Shown here piece after piece: positions 15,772 through 24,032 of a stretch of DNA of 33,395 bases (positions are counted from its first letter, which is position 1; each line of letters begins with the position of its first letter). Location of the stretch: positions 1 to 33,395 of the forward strand of contig JAEYRB010000015.1 of assembly GCA_023409735.1 (NCBI GenBank). Reading direction: 5' to 3'. The notes below the pieces were generated by a model that saw only the letters and a program-made list of their open reading frames with translations, did not search any database and had not been told where the DNA came from. The position numbers and the translations under genes are program-made. Origin of the DNA: Bacillota bacterium (GTDB lineage Bacteria; Bacillota; Clostridia; Acetivibrionales; DTU013).

Positions 15772-16374
15772 AGATTTATCTCTGACAGCACTAACAAATT
15801 TTTTCATTTTGAGGTTATCCTTCATTTCATCAGTTTCGATTCCGGAGCTGACGTCCACCGCATATGGTGACAGCTTCTCTACAGCATTCCTCACATTGCA
15901 GGCATCAAGGCCGCCCGCAAGGAAAAACTCTCTTTTCAGCTTTTGAAGCAGCGACCAATCAAACCTTCGCCCCGTTCCACCGCTTCCGGAGTCCAAAAGC
16001 ACATAATCCGCAGTACTGTTTTGTGCAGCAGCAACATCCTGCTCTGTACTGATCCGGAAGCCTTTAATAACTGTTTTATCCGTAAAGCTTCGGAGCCTCA
16101 TGATGTAAGCTTCATCCTCCCTGCCATGCAGCTGGGCAGCATCTATGATCCCGCAGTTTATGAGCATTGCCACAGTCTCCGGAGCCTCATTAACAAATAC
16201 ACCAACAGCAGTAATATCTGTACACAGCTGCCTTTTGAGCTCGGCAGCCTTATCAAAGGTTACATAGCGTCGGCTTTCCGGAGCAAATACAAAGCCGATA
16301 TATTCAGGCATTAGCTCATTTGCGGCCTCTATGTCGTAAAGGCTTTTTAATCCGCATAGCTTGATCTTTGTCAT
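15769..16374 (-). CDS. trpF: Phosphoribosylanthranilate isomerase
   Basis: Performs the Amadori rearrangement of phosphoribosylanthranilate to CdRP. Seen: 201 residues, normal length. Catalytic Cys7 lies in IKLCGLKS; YIGFVFAPESRRYV, AAQLHGRED and LLDSGSGGTGRRFDW (with the catalytic Asp) follow in the expected order, and the C-terminal phosphate site is LSPYAVDVSSGIE. Its ATG overlaps the trpC stop by 4 bases (ATGA), so translation is probably coupled. Confidence 0.95.
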   Translation of the reverse strand: MTKIKLCGLKSLYDIEAANELMPEYIGFVFAPESRRYVTFDKAAELKRQLCTDITAVGVFVNEAPETVAMLINCGIIDAAQLHGREDEAYIMRLRSFTDKTVIKGFRISTEQDVAAAQNSTADYVLLDSGSGGTGRRFDWSLLQKLKREFFLAGGLDACNVRNAVEKLSPYAVDVSSGIETDEMKDNLKMKKFVSAVRDKS

Positions 16375-17153
16375 AACAGGCCTCTCAGTTCTGCAAGCTT
16401 TGCTTTTTTACACTGAGCTCTCATCAATGTCTCGCCTATTAGTACTGCATCAGCTCCAATATCATAAAGTCTTTTTACATCGGCAGCTGTAGCTATTCCG
16501 CTTTCAGAAACAAATAAAACATCAGGCGGAATCAATTCGCGCAGCTTGCGGCTGTTATCGGCATCAACTGTAAAATCATGAAGGCTGCGGTTGTTTACTC
16601 CAATAATCCGTGCTCCCGCATTTTGTGCCATCAATGCCTCAGCCGCATTGTGTATCTCCACAAGAGCTGACATCCCCAATTCGTTGCAAACAGCTAGAAA
16701 CTTTTCTATCTGCTTTTCTGACAATATAGAGCATATTAAAAGGACAGCAGAAGCTCCAAGCAGCTTAGCCTCGTAGATCATGTATTCGTCCACAGTAAAA
16801 TCCTTGCGAAGACATGGAATGGACATTCTTTCTGCAATCTCCTTTAAATGCACATCACTACCGAGAAACCACCCCGGCTCAGTCAGCACGGAGATGCAAT
16901 CAGCTCCCGCTGCTTCATAATCCTCTGCGATTTCAATGTACGGATAATCGGGAGCAATAAGCCCTTTAGAGGGTGATGCTCTTTTACACTCACAAATAAA
17001 TGCGAGTCCCTGTTTTTTCAAAGCTTTTTCAAACTCAAAGGAGCCTTTAGGCATTGACATTGCACGCAGCTTAATTGTCTCAAGGTCTTCAACATTTTTT
17101 GTCTGCATAGTGCGTTCTTTCGCATGTTCTGCCAATTGATCCAATATGGTCAT
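16371..17153 (-). CDS. trpC: Indole-3-glycerol phosphate synthase
   Basis: Closes the indole ring from CdRP with loss of CO2 and water. Seen: 260 residues; family motifs ICECKRASPSKG, LTEPGWFLGS, CLRKDFTVDEYMIYEAKLLG, ALVEIHN, IGVNNRSLHDF and SESGIATAADV all present, including the catalytic lysines and glutamates. Start: AGGAGG lies 7 bases before ATG 17153. Separate from trpF, unlike the fused enzyme of enteric bacteria. It is preceded by a tandem array at the trpD junction. Confidence 0.96.
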   Translation of the reverse strand: MTILDQLAEHAKERTMQTKNVEDLETIKLRAMSMPKGSFEFEKALKKQGLAFICECKRASPSKGLIAPDYPYIEIAEDYEAAGADCISVLTEPGWFLGSDVHLKEIAERMSIPCLRKDFTVDEYMIYEAKLLGASAVLLICSILSEKQIEKFLAVCNELGMSALVEIHNAAEALMAQNAGARIIGVNNRSLHDFTVDADNSRKLRELIPPDVLFVSESGIATAADVKRLYDIGADAVLIGETLMRAQCKKAKLAELRGLL

Positions 17154-17164
17154 TTTGTATCCTC

Positions 17165-17345
17165 CTGCTCTGTTATCTGATTGAATATGGGTAAACTCTC
17201 TCTCACTGATCTGTTACCCGCTTAAATATGAGCATTCTCACACTGATCTGTCACCCGCTTAAACGTGGATATTCTCACTCTAACTGAGCTATCATTTGCT
17301 TGAATATGAGTATCTCAACTACGCCCTGTTACTTACTTCAATAAG
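17165..17345. repeat. Degenerate 35-40 bp tandem array in the trpD-trpC junction
   Basis: Five units: 17165-17203, 17204-17238, 17239-17275, 17276-17315 and 17316-17345. The shared core is CTGATCTGTTACCCGCTTAA followed by ATATGAGxATTCT. The last unit contains the trpD stop codon (17319-17321) and its final codons; the first abuts the trpC ribosome binding site. The array therefore seems to have grown from local sequence, not by insertion of a foreign element. Confidence 0.8.
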
Positions 17346-18338
17346 CCTTTGAAGGACATCAAGAGCCCTGCCTGAATCAATTAATTCAGCAGCTAAAGCA
17401 ATACCCTTCTCCATGTTATCTGCCTTACCTCCAACATAAAGAGCCGCACCTGCATTCATCAGCACTGCATTCCTCTTATGACCTTTTTCACCCTTCAGGA
17501 TACTCAACGTGATCACGGCGTTTTCTTCAGGTTTACCACCCAAAAGGTCGGCCTTCATGCAGCGTGCAAGCCCAAAATCCTCCGGTTCGATGGTATAGGT
17601 TTTATACCAGCCATCCTTGAATTCACAAATAGTCGTTGGAGCACTAAGAGAGATCTCATCCAGCTTATCCTGTCCGTATACCACCATAGCTCGCTTAACT
17701 CCAAGATTTATAAGCACCTGTGCCAGCGGCTCCACCAGATATTCATCATACACTCCTAAAAGCTGCATTTTCGGGCTTCCCGGATTAGTGAGCGGGCCAA
17801 GGATGTTGAAAACCGTACGGAACCCAAGCTCTTTTCTGATCGGACCGACATACTTCATTGAGGTATGATACTTCTGCGCAAAGAAGAAGCACATGCCAAC
17901 CTCGTTAAGAAGCTCAATGCATTTTCCAGGGCTCTGCTGAAGGTTTACTCCCAATGCTTCAAGGCAATCTGCCGTACCGCATTGTGATGAAGCTGCTCGG
18001 TTTCCATGCTTAGCCACCTTTATACCTCCTGCGGCAGCAACAAGTGCGGCAGTTGTTGATATATTAAAGCTGTGGGCGCCATCCCCACCTGTCCCTACTA
18101 TCTCAAACAGTTCCATGCCCGTTTCAACCTTTACTGCGTGCTCACGCATAGCAGCGGCGCAGCCGGTAATTTCCGCGATTGTTTCCGCCCTGGTACTTTT
18201 GGTAGACAGTGCAGCAAGAAAAGCCGCATTCTGTGTAGGCGTAGTCTCACCGCTCATAATTTCATTCATTACTGTGTATGCCTCATCATAGGTGAGATCC
18301 TGTTTACTGACTATTTTCACAATTGCCTCTTTAATCAT
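17319..18338 (-). CDS. trpD: Anthranilate phosphoribosyltransferase
   Basis: Transfers phosphoribose from PRPP to anthranilate. Seen: 339 residues. The PRPP-binding loop GTGGDGAHSFNIST, KHGNRAASSQCG, ADCLEALG and the C-terminal glycine-rich NAGAALYVGG are all in place. Start: AAGGAG stands 9 bases before the ATG at 18338; the longer frame back to 18380 includes a Met directly on the ribosome binding site and is rejected. Length matches the family after this trimming. It is a stand-alone TrpD, not fused to TrpG. Confidence 0.95.
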   Translation of the reverse strand: MIKEAIVKIVSKQDLTYDEAYTVMNEIMSGETTPTQNAAFLAALSTKSTRAETIAEITGCAAAMREHAVKVETGMELFEIVGTGGDGAHSFNISTTAALVAAAGGIKVAKHGNRAASSQCGTADCLEALGVNLQQSPGKCIELLNEVGMCFFFAQKYHTSMKYVGPIRKELGFRTVFNILGPLTNPGSPKMQLLGVYDEYLVEPLAQVLINLGVKRAMVVYGQDKLDEISLSAPTTICEFKDGWYKTYTIEPEDFGLARCMKADLLGGKPEENAVITLSILKGEKGHKRNAVLMNAGAALYVGGKADNMEKGIALAAELIDSGRALDVLQRLIEVSNRA

Positions 18339-18356
18339 TAACTTCATCTCCTTTTC

Positions 18357-18406
18357 AATTAGCTCTTGGCTTAAAACCACTAATTAACTCTTAGCTTTAA
18401 GCTACT
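18357..18406. repeat. Two 25-bp tandem repeats in the trpG-trpD junction
   Basis: Units 18357-18381 and 18382-18406 match at 20 of 25 positions, both starting AATTA. The second unit contains the trpG stop codon (18402-18404). It is the shortest of the three trp junction arrays. Confidence 0.75.
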
Positions 18407-18980
18407 GGTGCTTATTTAAATCCAAAAAGTTAGCCAGCATCGTCTTTCCGTCCGGTGTCATAATCGACTCAGGGTGAAATTGTACCCCATATATCGGATA
18501 ACTGTCATGCTGCACTGCCATAACCTCACCATCGGCTGCTAAAGCAACGACCTTCAGGCAATCAGGGATTGTATTAATGTCAGCTGCAAGGGAATGATAA
18601 CGAGCGACAAGGGCTTTTTCGGGGCATCCCCTGAATAATGGACATTCCTTTTCAAACTTCACTACTGACTGTTTACCATGCATCAGCTCATTTGCGTAAG
18701 TAATGATCACACCAAATGCGGCACAGATCGCCTGATGTCCAAGGCATACTCCAAGAACAGGTATATCTCTTCCCAGTTCCCGAACTACCTTTATACTGAC
18801 ACCTGCGTCCTCCGGTCTGCCGGGGCCGGGCGACAGAATAATGCTTTTCGGCTCAAGCTTCATTATTTGCTCAACAGTCATTTCATCATTGCGGATCACC
18901 TTTATATTCGGTTCGAGCTCACCAATATACTGATATAGGTTGTAAGAAAAGCTGTCGTAGTTATCAATAAGTAAAATCAT
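18402..18980 (-). CDS. trpG: Anthranilate synthase component II (glutamine amidotransferase)
   Basis: Releases ammonia from glutamine for TrpE. Seen: 192 residues, a complete class I amidotransferase: oxyanion motif LSPGPGRPEDAG, nucleophile Cys79 in LGVCLGHQ, and the His-Glu pair in GVQFHPESI. It could double as PabA for folate synthesis, as in B. subtilis. Its ATG overlaps the trpE stop by 4 bases. Confidence 0.95.
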   Translation of the reverse strand: MILLIDNYDSFSYNLYQYIGELEPNIKVIRNDEMTVEQIMKLEPKSIILSPGPGRPEDAGVSIKVVRELGRDIPVLGVCLGHQAICAAFGVIITYANELMHGKQSVVKFEKECPLFRGCPEKALVARYHSLAADINTIPDCLKVVALAADGEVMAVQHDSYPIYGVQFHPESIMTPDGKTMLANFLDLNKHQ

Positions 18981-20443
18981 ATATCAGCCTCCTGTGCAAG
19001 CTTAAGGGCATTAACAACAGCCTTTGCTTTGTTAATACACTCCTCATATTCCTTTTCAGGTACAGAATCAGCTACAATTCCAGCTCCGCTTCTGACAAAC
19101 ACCTTTCCGTTTTTCTTATAGGCAATGCGAATGGCTATGCAGGTGTCCATATTGCCTGTGAAGCCAATATAGCCTATAGCACCGCCATATATGCCCCGCT
19201 TGTTATTTTCAAGCTCAGCTATAAGCTGGCAAGCTCTAATTTTAGGGGCACCGGAAAGAGTACCTGCCGGAAGCACTGCTGCAATTGCATCCAAGGCATC
19301 ATACCTTTCCTGAAGTTCACCTCTTACTGTTGAGCCAATATGCATTACATGAGAAAAGCGTTCGATTGAATGAAGTTTTTCTACCCTAACAGACCCAAAT
19401 CTACTGATTTTTCCAAGATCATTTCGTCCCAGATCTACCAGCATATTGTGCTCGGCAAGCTCCTTCTTATCTGCAAGCAGCTCTACTTCAAGAGCCTTAT
19501 CTTCCTCCTCCGTTTTGCCTCTCTGCCTTGTTCCTGCAAGAGGAAATGTATATAGGATTCCTCCTTCGAGCTTAACAAGGGTCTCAGGTGATGCTCCGGC
19601 GACTTCTACGTCTGTGCCGGAAAAATAAAACATATATGGCGATGGGTTCATTGTTCTAAGGATACGGTAAGTGTTGAGCAGGCTCCCCTCAAAGGGTGCA
19701 CTGAGGCGGTTGGAAAGTACGATTTGGAAAATATCACCCTCATGAATGTGGTGCTTTGCCTTTTCCACCATTTCGCAATAGGCAGACTTATCAAACATCG
19801 GTACTACCTCTCCCATCAGGCGGCCGCCAGCTTCGTTTTTCTTCTTTCCGGTACGAAACAGCTCGCAAAGCTGCTTTAGCTCCATCACAGCCCTGTTATA
19901 TCCCGTTTCCGGGTCATCTAAGGACATATTAACCATAAGAATGATCTTTTGACGAAGGTTGTCAAAGGCAATTACCTTATCAAAAAGCATAAGGTCTACA
20001 TCCTTAAATTCTTCTGTATCGTTCGCTTCTGTTTTGACTGCAGGTTCACTATATGCGAGATAATCAAATGAGAAATAACCAACCAAGCCTCCTGTAAAGG
20101 GTGGAAGATAATCAAAATGAGGACTTTTATAGTCCGCAAGGATCTGCCGAAGAAATGCTGTTGGAGCATAGGTCTTGAATTCTATATTGCCAATTCTTAT
20201 TTCGCCATCCCTGCAAGTGACCTCAAGCTTTGGATCGAAGCCTAAAAAAGTATAGCGCCCCCATTTTTCCTTTTCAGCAGCCGACTCAAGCATATAGCAA
20301 TGAGTCGATACGTTTTTCAGCAGCTTTATTGCCTCAATAGGTGTGCAGATGTCCGACAGGATTTCACAGCTGACAGGCAATACCTTGTACTGGTCGCTTT
20401 TAGCGATTCTTTTTACCTCATCGATACCTGGTAAAATGTTCAT
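18977..20443 (-). CDS. trpE: Anthranilate synthase component I
   Basis: Makes anthranilate from chorismate with ammonia supplied by TrpG; first committed step and feedback point. Seen: 488 residues. The N-terminal MLESA element followed by WGRYTFLG is the tryptophan-binding feedback site, so allosteric inhibition is likely retained. Catalytic motifs of the chorismate-binding fold: GDIFQIVLSNRL, ASPETLVKLEGG, PLAGTRQRG, DLGRNDLGKI, PAGTLSGAPKIRA and GGAIGYIG. Start: GGGAGG 8 bases before ATG 20443; the frame extends to 20485 but that part lies in the leader. Controlled by the T-box upstream. Confidence 0.96.
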   Translation of the reverse strand: MNILPGIDEVKRIAKSDQYKVLPVSCEILSDICTPIEAIKLLKNVSTHCYMLESAAEKEKWGRYTFLGFDPKLEVTCRDGEIRIGNIEFKTYAPTAFLRQILADYKSPHFDYLPPFTGGLVGYFSFDYLAYSEPAVKTEANDTEEFKDVDLMLFDKVIAFDNLRQKIILMVNMSLDDPETGYNRAVMELKQLCELFRTGKKKNEAGGRLMGEVVPMFDKSAYCEMVEKAKHHIHEGDIFQIVLSNRLSAPFEGSLLNTYRILRTMNPSPYMFYFSGTDVEVAGASPETLVKLEGGILYTFPLAGTRQRGKTEEEDKALEVELLADKKELAEHNMLVDLGRNDLGKISRFGSVRVEKLHSIERFSHVMHIGSTVRGELQERYDALDAIAAVLPAGTLSGAPKIRACQLIAELENNKRGIYGGAIGYIGFTGNMDTCIAIRIAYKKNGKVFVRSGAGIVADSVPEKEYEECINKAKAVVNALKLAQEADI

Positions 20444-20493
20444 AGTCCTAACCTCCCTTAAAAATATTTCTATTATTTTTGTCAAGGGAGTAA

Positions 20494-20558
20494 AAAAGTC
20501 TCTGGGGCATCGAGCCCTGTTCGCCTTTTTGTTGTAGACCTTCGGTCAGCGCTATAAC
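20494..20558 (+). repeat. Interspersed hairpin repeat, copy B, inside the trp leader
   Basis: AAAGTCTCTGGGGCATCGAG, then CCTGTTCGCCTTTTTGTTGT, then AGACCTTCGGTC. It aligns well with copy C at 27543-27604. Its second hairpin is GAC-CTTCG-GTC where copies A and C have GCC-CTTCG-GGC, a compensated base-pair change. On the minus (trp) strand it supplies GGGC-TCGAT-GCCC followed by six T residues. Confidence 0.65.
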
Positions 20559-20596
20559 AAAAAACGCCCTTGACAGAACTAACACTTCTGTCAAGG
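20557..20596 (-). terminator. T-box terminator of the trp leader
   Basis: On the minus strand CCTTGACAGAA, seven-base loop, TTCTGTCAAGG (complement of 20596-20568), then GCG and six T residues. The perfect 11-bp stem is the one expected to be disrupted when uncharged tRNA(Trp) pairs with the T-box. Confidence 0.9.
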
Positions 20597-20835
20597 ACGA
20601 ATAAATACACTTATTCGCGGTGCCACCTTGAATTCACGGCAGGAATGCCGTGCACTTAACAGGATACCATCATATCCCCGGCAACTAACGTATGCCCCAC
20701 GTTGCAGAATACTTTGTGCTAATAAACACATTTGACTGCACCCTCAGCGGTCCATTTGATGATCTGTTTTTTACCCGACTCTCAGCAACACGGGCTCTCT
20801 GTAAAAGCATACTCACCGTTATCTCCGCTTCAACG
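20557..20835 (-). promoter_or_regulatory. T-box riboswitch, tryptophan-specific
   Basis: Read on the minus strand. The T-box sequence AAGGTGGCACCGCG (complement of 20629-20616) precedes the terminator. Stem I begins with AGCGG (complement of 20829-20825) and has AGAGAG and GCTGAGAG elements. The specifier codon is UGG (complement of 20754-20752), followed by A and then CCGCT, which pairs with AGCGG to close the base of stem I. UGG is the tryptophan codon, in accord with the downstream trpEGDCFBA genes. Uncharged tRNA(Trp) should favour antitermination. Confidence 0.92.
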
Positions 20836-20913
20836 GTTTAATTCATATTGAAAGGTTATCGTAATCAACGAAGCCAACATATCTCCTGCCTCGTTGAAAC
20901 GCCGTTATACTTT

Positions 20914-20954
20914 GTATGTTGTAATGGTAATACGTGCTATCGCACTCAACATAC
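20914..20954 (-). other. Extra hairpin in the 5' part of the trp leader
   Basis: GTATGTTG (20914-20921) pairs with CAACATAC (20947-20954), with an inner GTGC-TATC-GCAC stem (20934-20945). It lies between the promoter and stem I of the T-box, so it is transcribed. The roughly 190 bases between start site and stem I also contain AAGGAAA/TTTCCTT (near 20961-20993) and TCAACGA/TCGTTGA pairs. Function is unknown. Confidence 0.5.
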
Positions 20955-21030
20955 TATGTAAGGAAATTTATCTATAATCGAAAACTTTCCTTATGAATTT
21001 AGGCGTTATAATAACTAATGTTATGGCGTT

Positions 21031-21058
21031 ATTATATCACGTATGTTTTAATTGTCAA
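21031..21058 (-). promoter_or_regulatory. Consensus promoter of the trp operon
   Basis: On the minus strand TTGACA (21058-21053) and TATAAT (21036-21031) are separated by 16 bp; both hexamers are perfect. Transcription should start near 21024, giving a leader of about 580 bases before trpE. Confidence 0.8.
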
Positions 21059-21292
21059 TAATTTCAATTAATCCATGATATAATTAGTGAAATGAAAAAG
21101 TAAATACAACTTAGTGGTTTCGTTAACTACTTCCACGTTGCATTAACATGTTCCAAACAGAGGTCACATTTTTTGAAGCTAATAGCATGATAATCGTAAA
21201 TGCCTAAATATTAATGTCTATTAAATTATTTAAGCGCGTTGATGTATAATAAGCATATAAAGTTAGAAATGTCACAGGTGAGGTGATTTTCC

Positions 21293-22048
21293 ATGTGGCT
21301 GTTATATGCGTTTAGGTCCGCTTTTTTTGCCGGAGTAACAGCAATTTTGGCAGCGCGAAATTGCTGTAGTTGACATAAAAACTCTACTGTATCTCATACT
21401 GTCCGGATTTGCTGCAGGTGCCTCATGACTTTGCTATTTTAAGGCTTTACAGCTTGGCGACGTCAAAAAGTCACTCCTGTTGACAAATCCAGCACCATAT
21501 TGACAATTATCTTTGCATTTATTATTATAGGTTAGAGCATAAGCTTTTTGAAAATAATAAGTATTGTGCTAATCGGAACCGGAACATATATGATGATTCA
21601 AAAAAAGGAGACTGTCCAAAATAGTACGGGCAGCAGATGGCTAATATATGCCGTACTCTCCGCCGTGTTTGCCAGTCTTACAGCTATACTCGGCAAGCTC
21701 GGTATACAGAACATAGAATCAAATCTCGGAACTGCGGTAAGAACAATTGTAGTGCTTATAATGGCTTGGCTCGTGGTTTTTATTGAGGGCTCCCAGGCGC
21801 AAATAAAGAGCATCGACAAAAGAAGCATGCTTTTCATCTGTCTTTCAGGTATCGCAACAGGAGCCTCCTGGTTATGTTACTACCATGCACTTAAGGATGG
21901 GCAGGCAAGTGTAGTTGTACCAATTGATAAGCTTAGTATAGTTATTACAATTGCTTTTTCATACTTCGTGCTTAATGAAAAATTGAACCACAAAGCGCTT
22001 TTCGGTCTATTAATATTGGTTTAAGGTACATTGGTGTTACTTATTTAA
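21293..22048 (+). pseudogene. Decayed EamA/DMT-family transporter
   Basis: Seen: a good ribosome binding site (AGGTGAGGTG) precedes ATG 21293, and the frame starts as a typical EamA membrane protein (WLLYAFRSAFFAGVTAILA) but stops after about 23 codons. Homologous sequence continues in other frames: LILSGFAAGAS, then TGA where tryptophan is expected, then LCYFKALQLGDV, with further frameshifts and a TAG near 21535. The second DMT half (21548-22024) is open, containing LSGIATGASWLCYYHALKDG and VVPIDKLSIVI, but has no ribosome binding site. It ends at a TAA (22022) beyond which GTLVLLI, the expected C-terminus, continues in frame to 22048. The first half has also lost an internal segment. At least three inactivating events make this a pseudogene. 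Confidence 0.85.
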
Positions 22049-22058
22049 ATGTTAAAAT
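22031..22058 (+). promoter_or_regulatory. Candidate promoter of the Na/Pi cotransporter
   Basis: TTGGTG (22031-22036) and TAAAAT (22053-22058) are spaced 16 bp, lying over the dead end of the EamA pseudogene and 33 bases before the start codon. Confidence 0.45.
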
Positions 22059-22091
22059 ACTTACACAGTAAGAGAGACAATTGGAGATAAT

Positions 22092-23840
22092 ATGGACATT
22101 TTTTCTATCATAACACTATTTGGAGGCCTTGCATTTTTTCTTTACGGAATGAATGTAATGTCGTCGGGACTTGAAAAGGTTACAGGAGGAAAGCTGGAGA
22201 GGACACTCAAGAGAATGACCTCAAATCCATTAAAGAGCTTGGCACTTGGTGCAGGAATAACCATAGCCATACAATCCTCCTCCGCTATGACTGTAATGCT
22301 GGTAGGACTTGTAAACTCCGGTATTATGGAACTAGGTCAGACAATTGGTGTCATTATGGGGTCAAACATAGGAACCACACTTACTGCCTGGATCCTCAGC
22401 CTCGCAGGCATTGAAAGCGATGTTGTCTGGCTAAAGCTGCTTAAGCCATCCTCCTTTGCTCCAATAGCAGCCCTGATAGGAATTATTCTTATCATGATCT
22501 CTAAAAAGAAGCGTCGTAAGGATATCGGTGCCATCCTTGTGGGCTTTTCGGTACTTATGTTCGGTATGGAGCTAATGAGCGGTGCAGTCAGCCCCCTTGC
22601 GGACAAGCCTGAATTTTCAAGCATTCTCACAGCCTTTACAAATCCTATACTTGGTGTTCTGGTCGGCGCTGTTTTTACAGGAATTATACAGAGCTCTGCT
22701 GCATCTGTTGGTATTTTACAGGCTCTGTCAATGACAGGCAGCATAACCTACGCAATGGCACTGCCAATCATTATGGGACAGAATATCGGTACTTGTGTTA
22801 CAGCAATCATATCAAGCATCGGCGTTAATAAGAATGCAAAAAAGGTGGCCGTAGTACATATTTCTTTTAATGTTATTGGAACTATTTTATGCCTTGTGAT
22901 CTACTACCTGTTAAATAGCATATTTAACTTTGCGTTTGCTGACGACATCATCAATCCCTTTGGAATAGCAGTGGCCCATAGTGTGTTCAATGTGGTTACA
23001 ACAACCCTGCTCCTTCCTTTTATGAAGCAACTGGAGGGAATTGCGAATTTTATGGTACGCGACACAGGAAGCGCAGAGGAATTTACACTTATAGATGAAC
23101 GTCTATTAAATACTCCGTCAGTTGCAATTTCTGAGTGCAACAACTTAACAGTTAAGATGTCTGCAACTGCCAAGGATACAGTATTATCAGCAATCAGCCT
23201 TTTTGGCAGTTTTGACAACAAGAAGGCAGAACAGATACTCAAAAACGAGGATGAGCTTGACATGTATGAGGACAAGCTGGGAACAATACTTGTAAAGCTG
23301 TCCAGTAAGGATCTTTCTGACAGAGACAGCAGGCAGATCTCAAAGCTTCTGCACACTATCGGAGATTTTGAAAGGCTTGGCGACCATGCTGTGAATATTC
23401 TTAAAACTGCAGAGGAGATAAAAAATAAAGAAATTGATTTCTCTCAACAGGCAAAGGATGAGCTTAGGGTCCTTACCAATGCTCTTAATGAGATACTTAA
23501 CATAACTATAGACGCCTTTGGCAGGAATGACCTGGAGGGGGCCTTCCGTGTTGAGCCTCTGGAGCAGGTCATTGATATGCTCATTATCGAGATTAAGAAC
23601 AACCACATAGCAAGACTGCAAAACGGTTTTTGCACCATCCAAATGGGTTTCGTACTCTCTGACCTGCTCAACAACTTTGAACGTGTTTCAGATCATTGCT
23701 CAAATATTGCAGTCGCACTTATCGAGGTTGAGCACAACAGCTTTGATACTCATGAGTATCTGGAAAGTGTTAAGGATATGTCAAACGAAAAATTCAACAA
23801 AGCATTTACACATTACAAGGAAAAGTACAGGCTCGCTTAA
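22092..23840 (+). CDS. Na+/phosphate cotransporter with PhoU-like domain
   Basis: Imports phosphate with sodium (or may export it) across the cytoplasmic membrane. Seen: 582 residues. The N-terminal transporter part (about 1-320) has the inverted repeat of the PNaS family, each half with a Gln-Ser-Ser motif: IAIQSSSAMTVMLVG and GIIQSSAASVGILQA, each followed by a GSNIGTT / GQNIGTC signature. The C-terminal part (about 345-560) is helical and PhoU-like (DFERLGDHAVNI, NNFERVSDHCSNIA). Such YjbB/NptA fusions are common in Firmicutes. Start: GGAG 5 bases before ATG. No pho-regulon genes are adjacent. Confidence 0.92.
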   Translation: MDIFSIITLFGGLAFFLYGMNVMSSGLEKVTGGKLERTLKRMTSNPLKSLALGAGITIAIQSSSAMTVMLVGLVNSGIMELGQTIGVIMGSNIGTTLTAWILSLAGIESDVVWLKLLKPSSFAPIAALIGIILIMISKKKRRKDIGAILVGFSVLMFGMELMSGAVSPLADKPEFSSILTAFTNPILGVLVGAVFTGIIQSSAASVGILQALSMTGSITYAMALPIIMGQNIGTCVTAIISSIGVNKNAKKVAVVHISFNVIGTILCLVIYYLLNSIFNFAFADDIINPFGIAVAHSVFNVVTTTLLLPFMKQLEGIANFMVRDTGSAEEFTLIDERLLNTPSVAISECNNLTVKMSATAKDTVLSAISLFGSFDNKKAEQILKNEDELDMYEDKLGTILVKLSSKDLSDRDSRQISKLLHTIGDFERLGDHAVNILKTAEEIKNKEIDFSQQAKDELRVLTNALNEILNITIDAFGRNDLEGAFRVEPLEQVIDMLIIEIKNNHIARLQNGFCTIQMGFVLSDLLNNFERVSDHCSNIAVALIEVEHNSFDTHEYLESVKDMSNEKFNKAFTHYKEKYRLA

Positions 23841-24032
23841 TCTTTTGTCCTTTAACGCAGCTTACTTTTTCCGAGTATAAAAGATATTGATGATGAAAAA
23901 GTCGCTTCTAATTAAAAGAAACAAAACATAACATTCACAATGCTTATGTTGAGCATTATGATTAGAAAAAATATAATAGACAGTGGTGAATGGTTATATA
24001 ATAGACGCCGCAATTGCAAAATTTTATGTTTA

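Noticed and set aside
23938..23957. AATGCT/AGCATT hairpin after the Na/Pi cotransporter as terminator
   Set aside because: Six-base stem without a T-run; about 100 bases past the stop codon.
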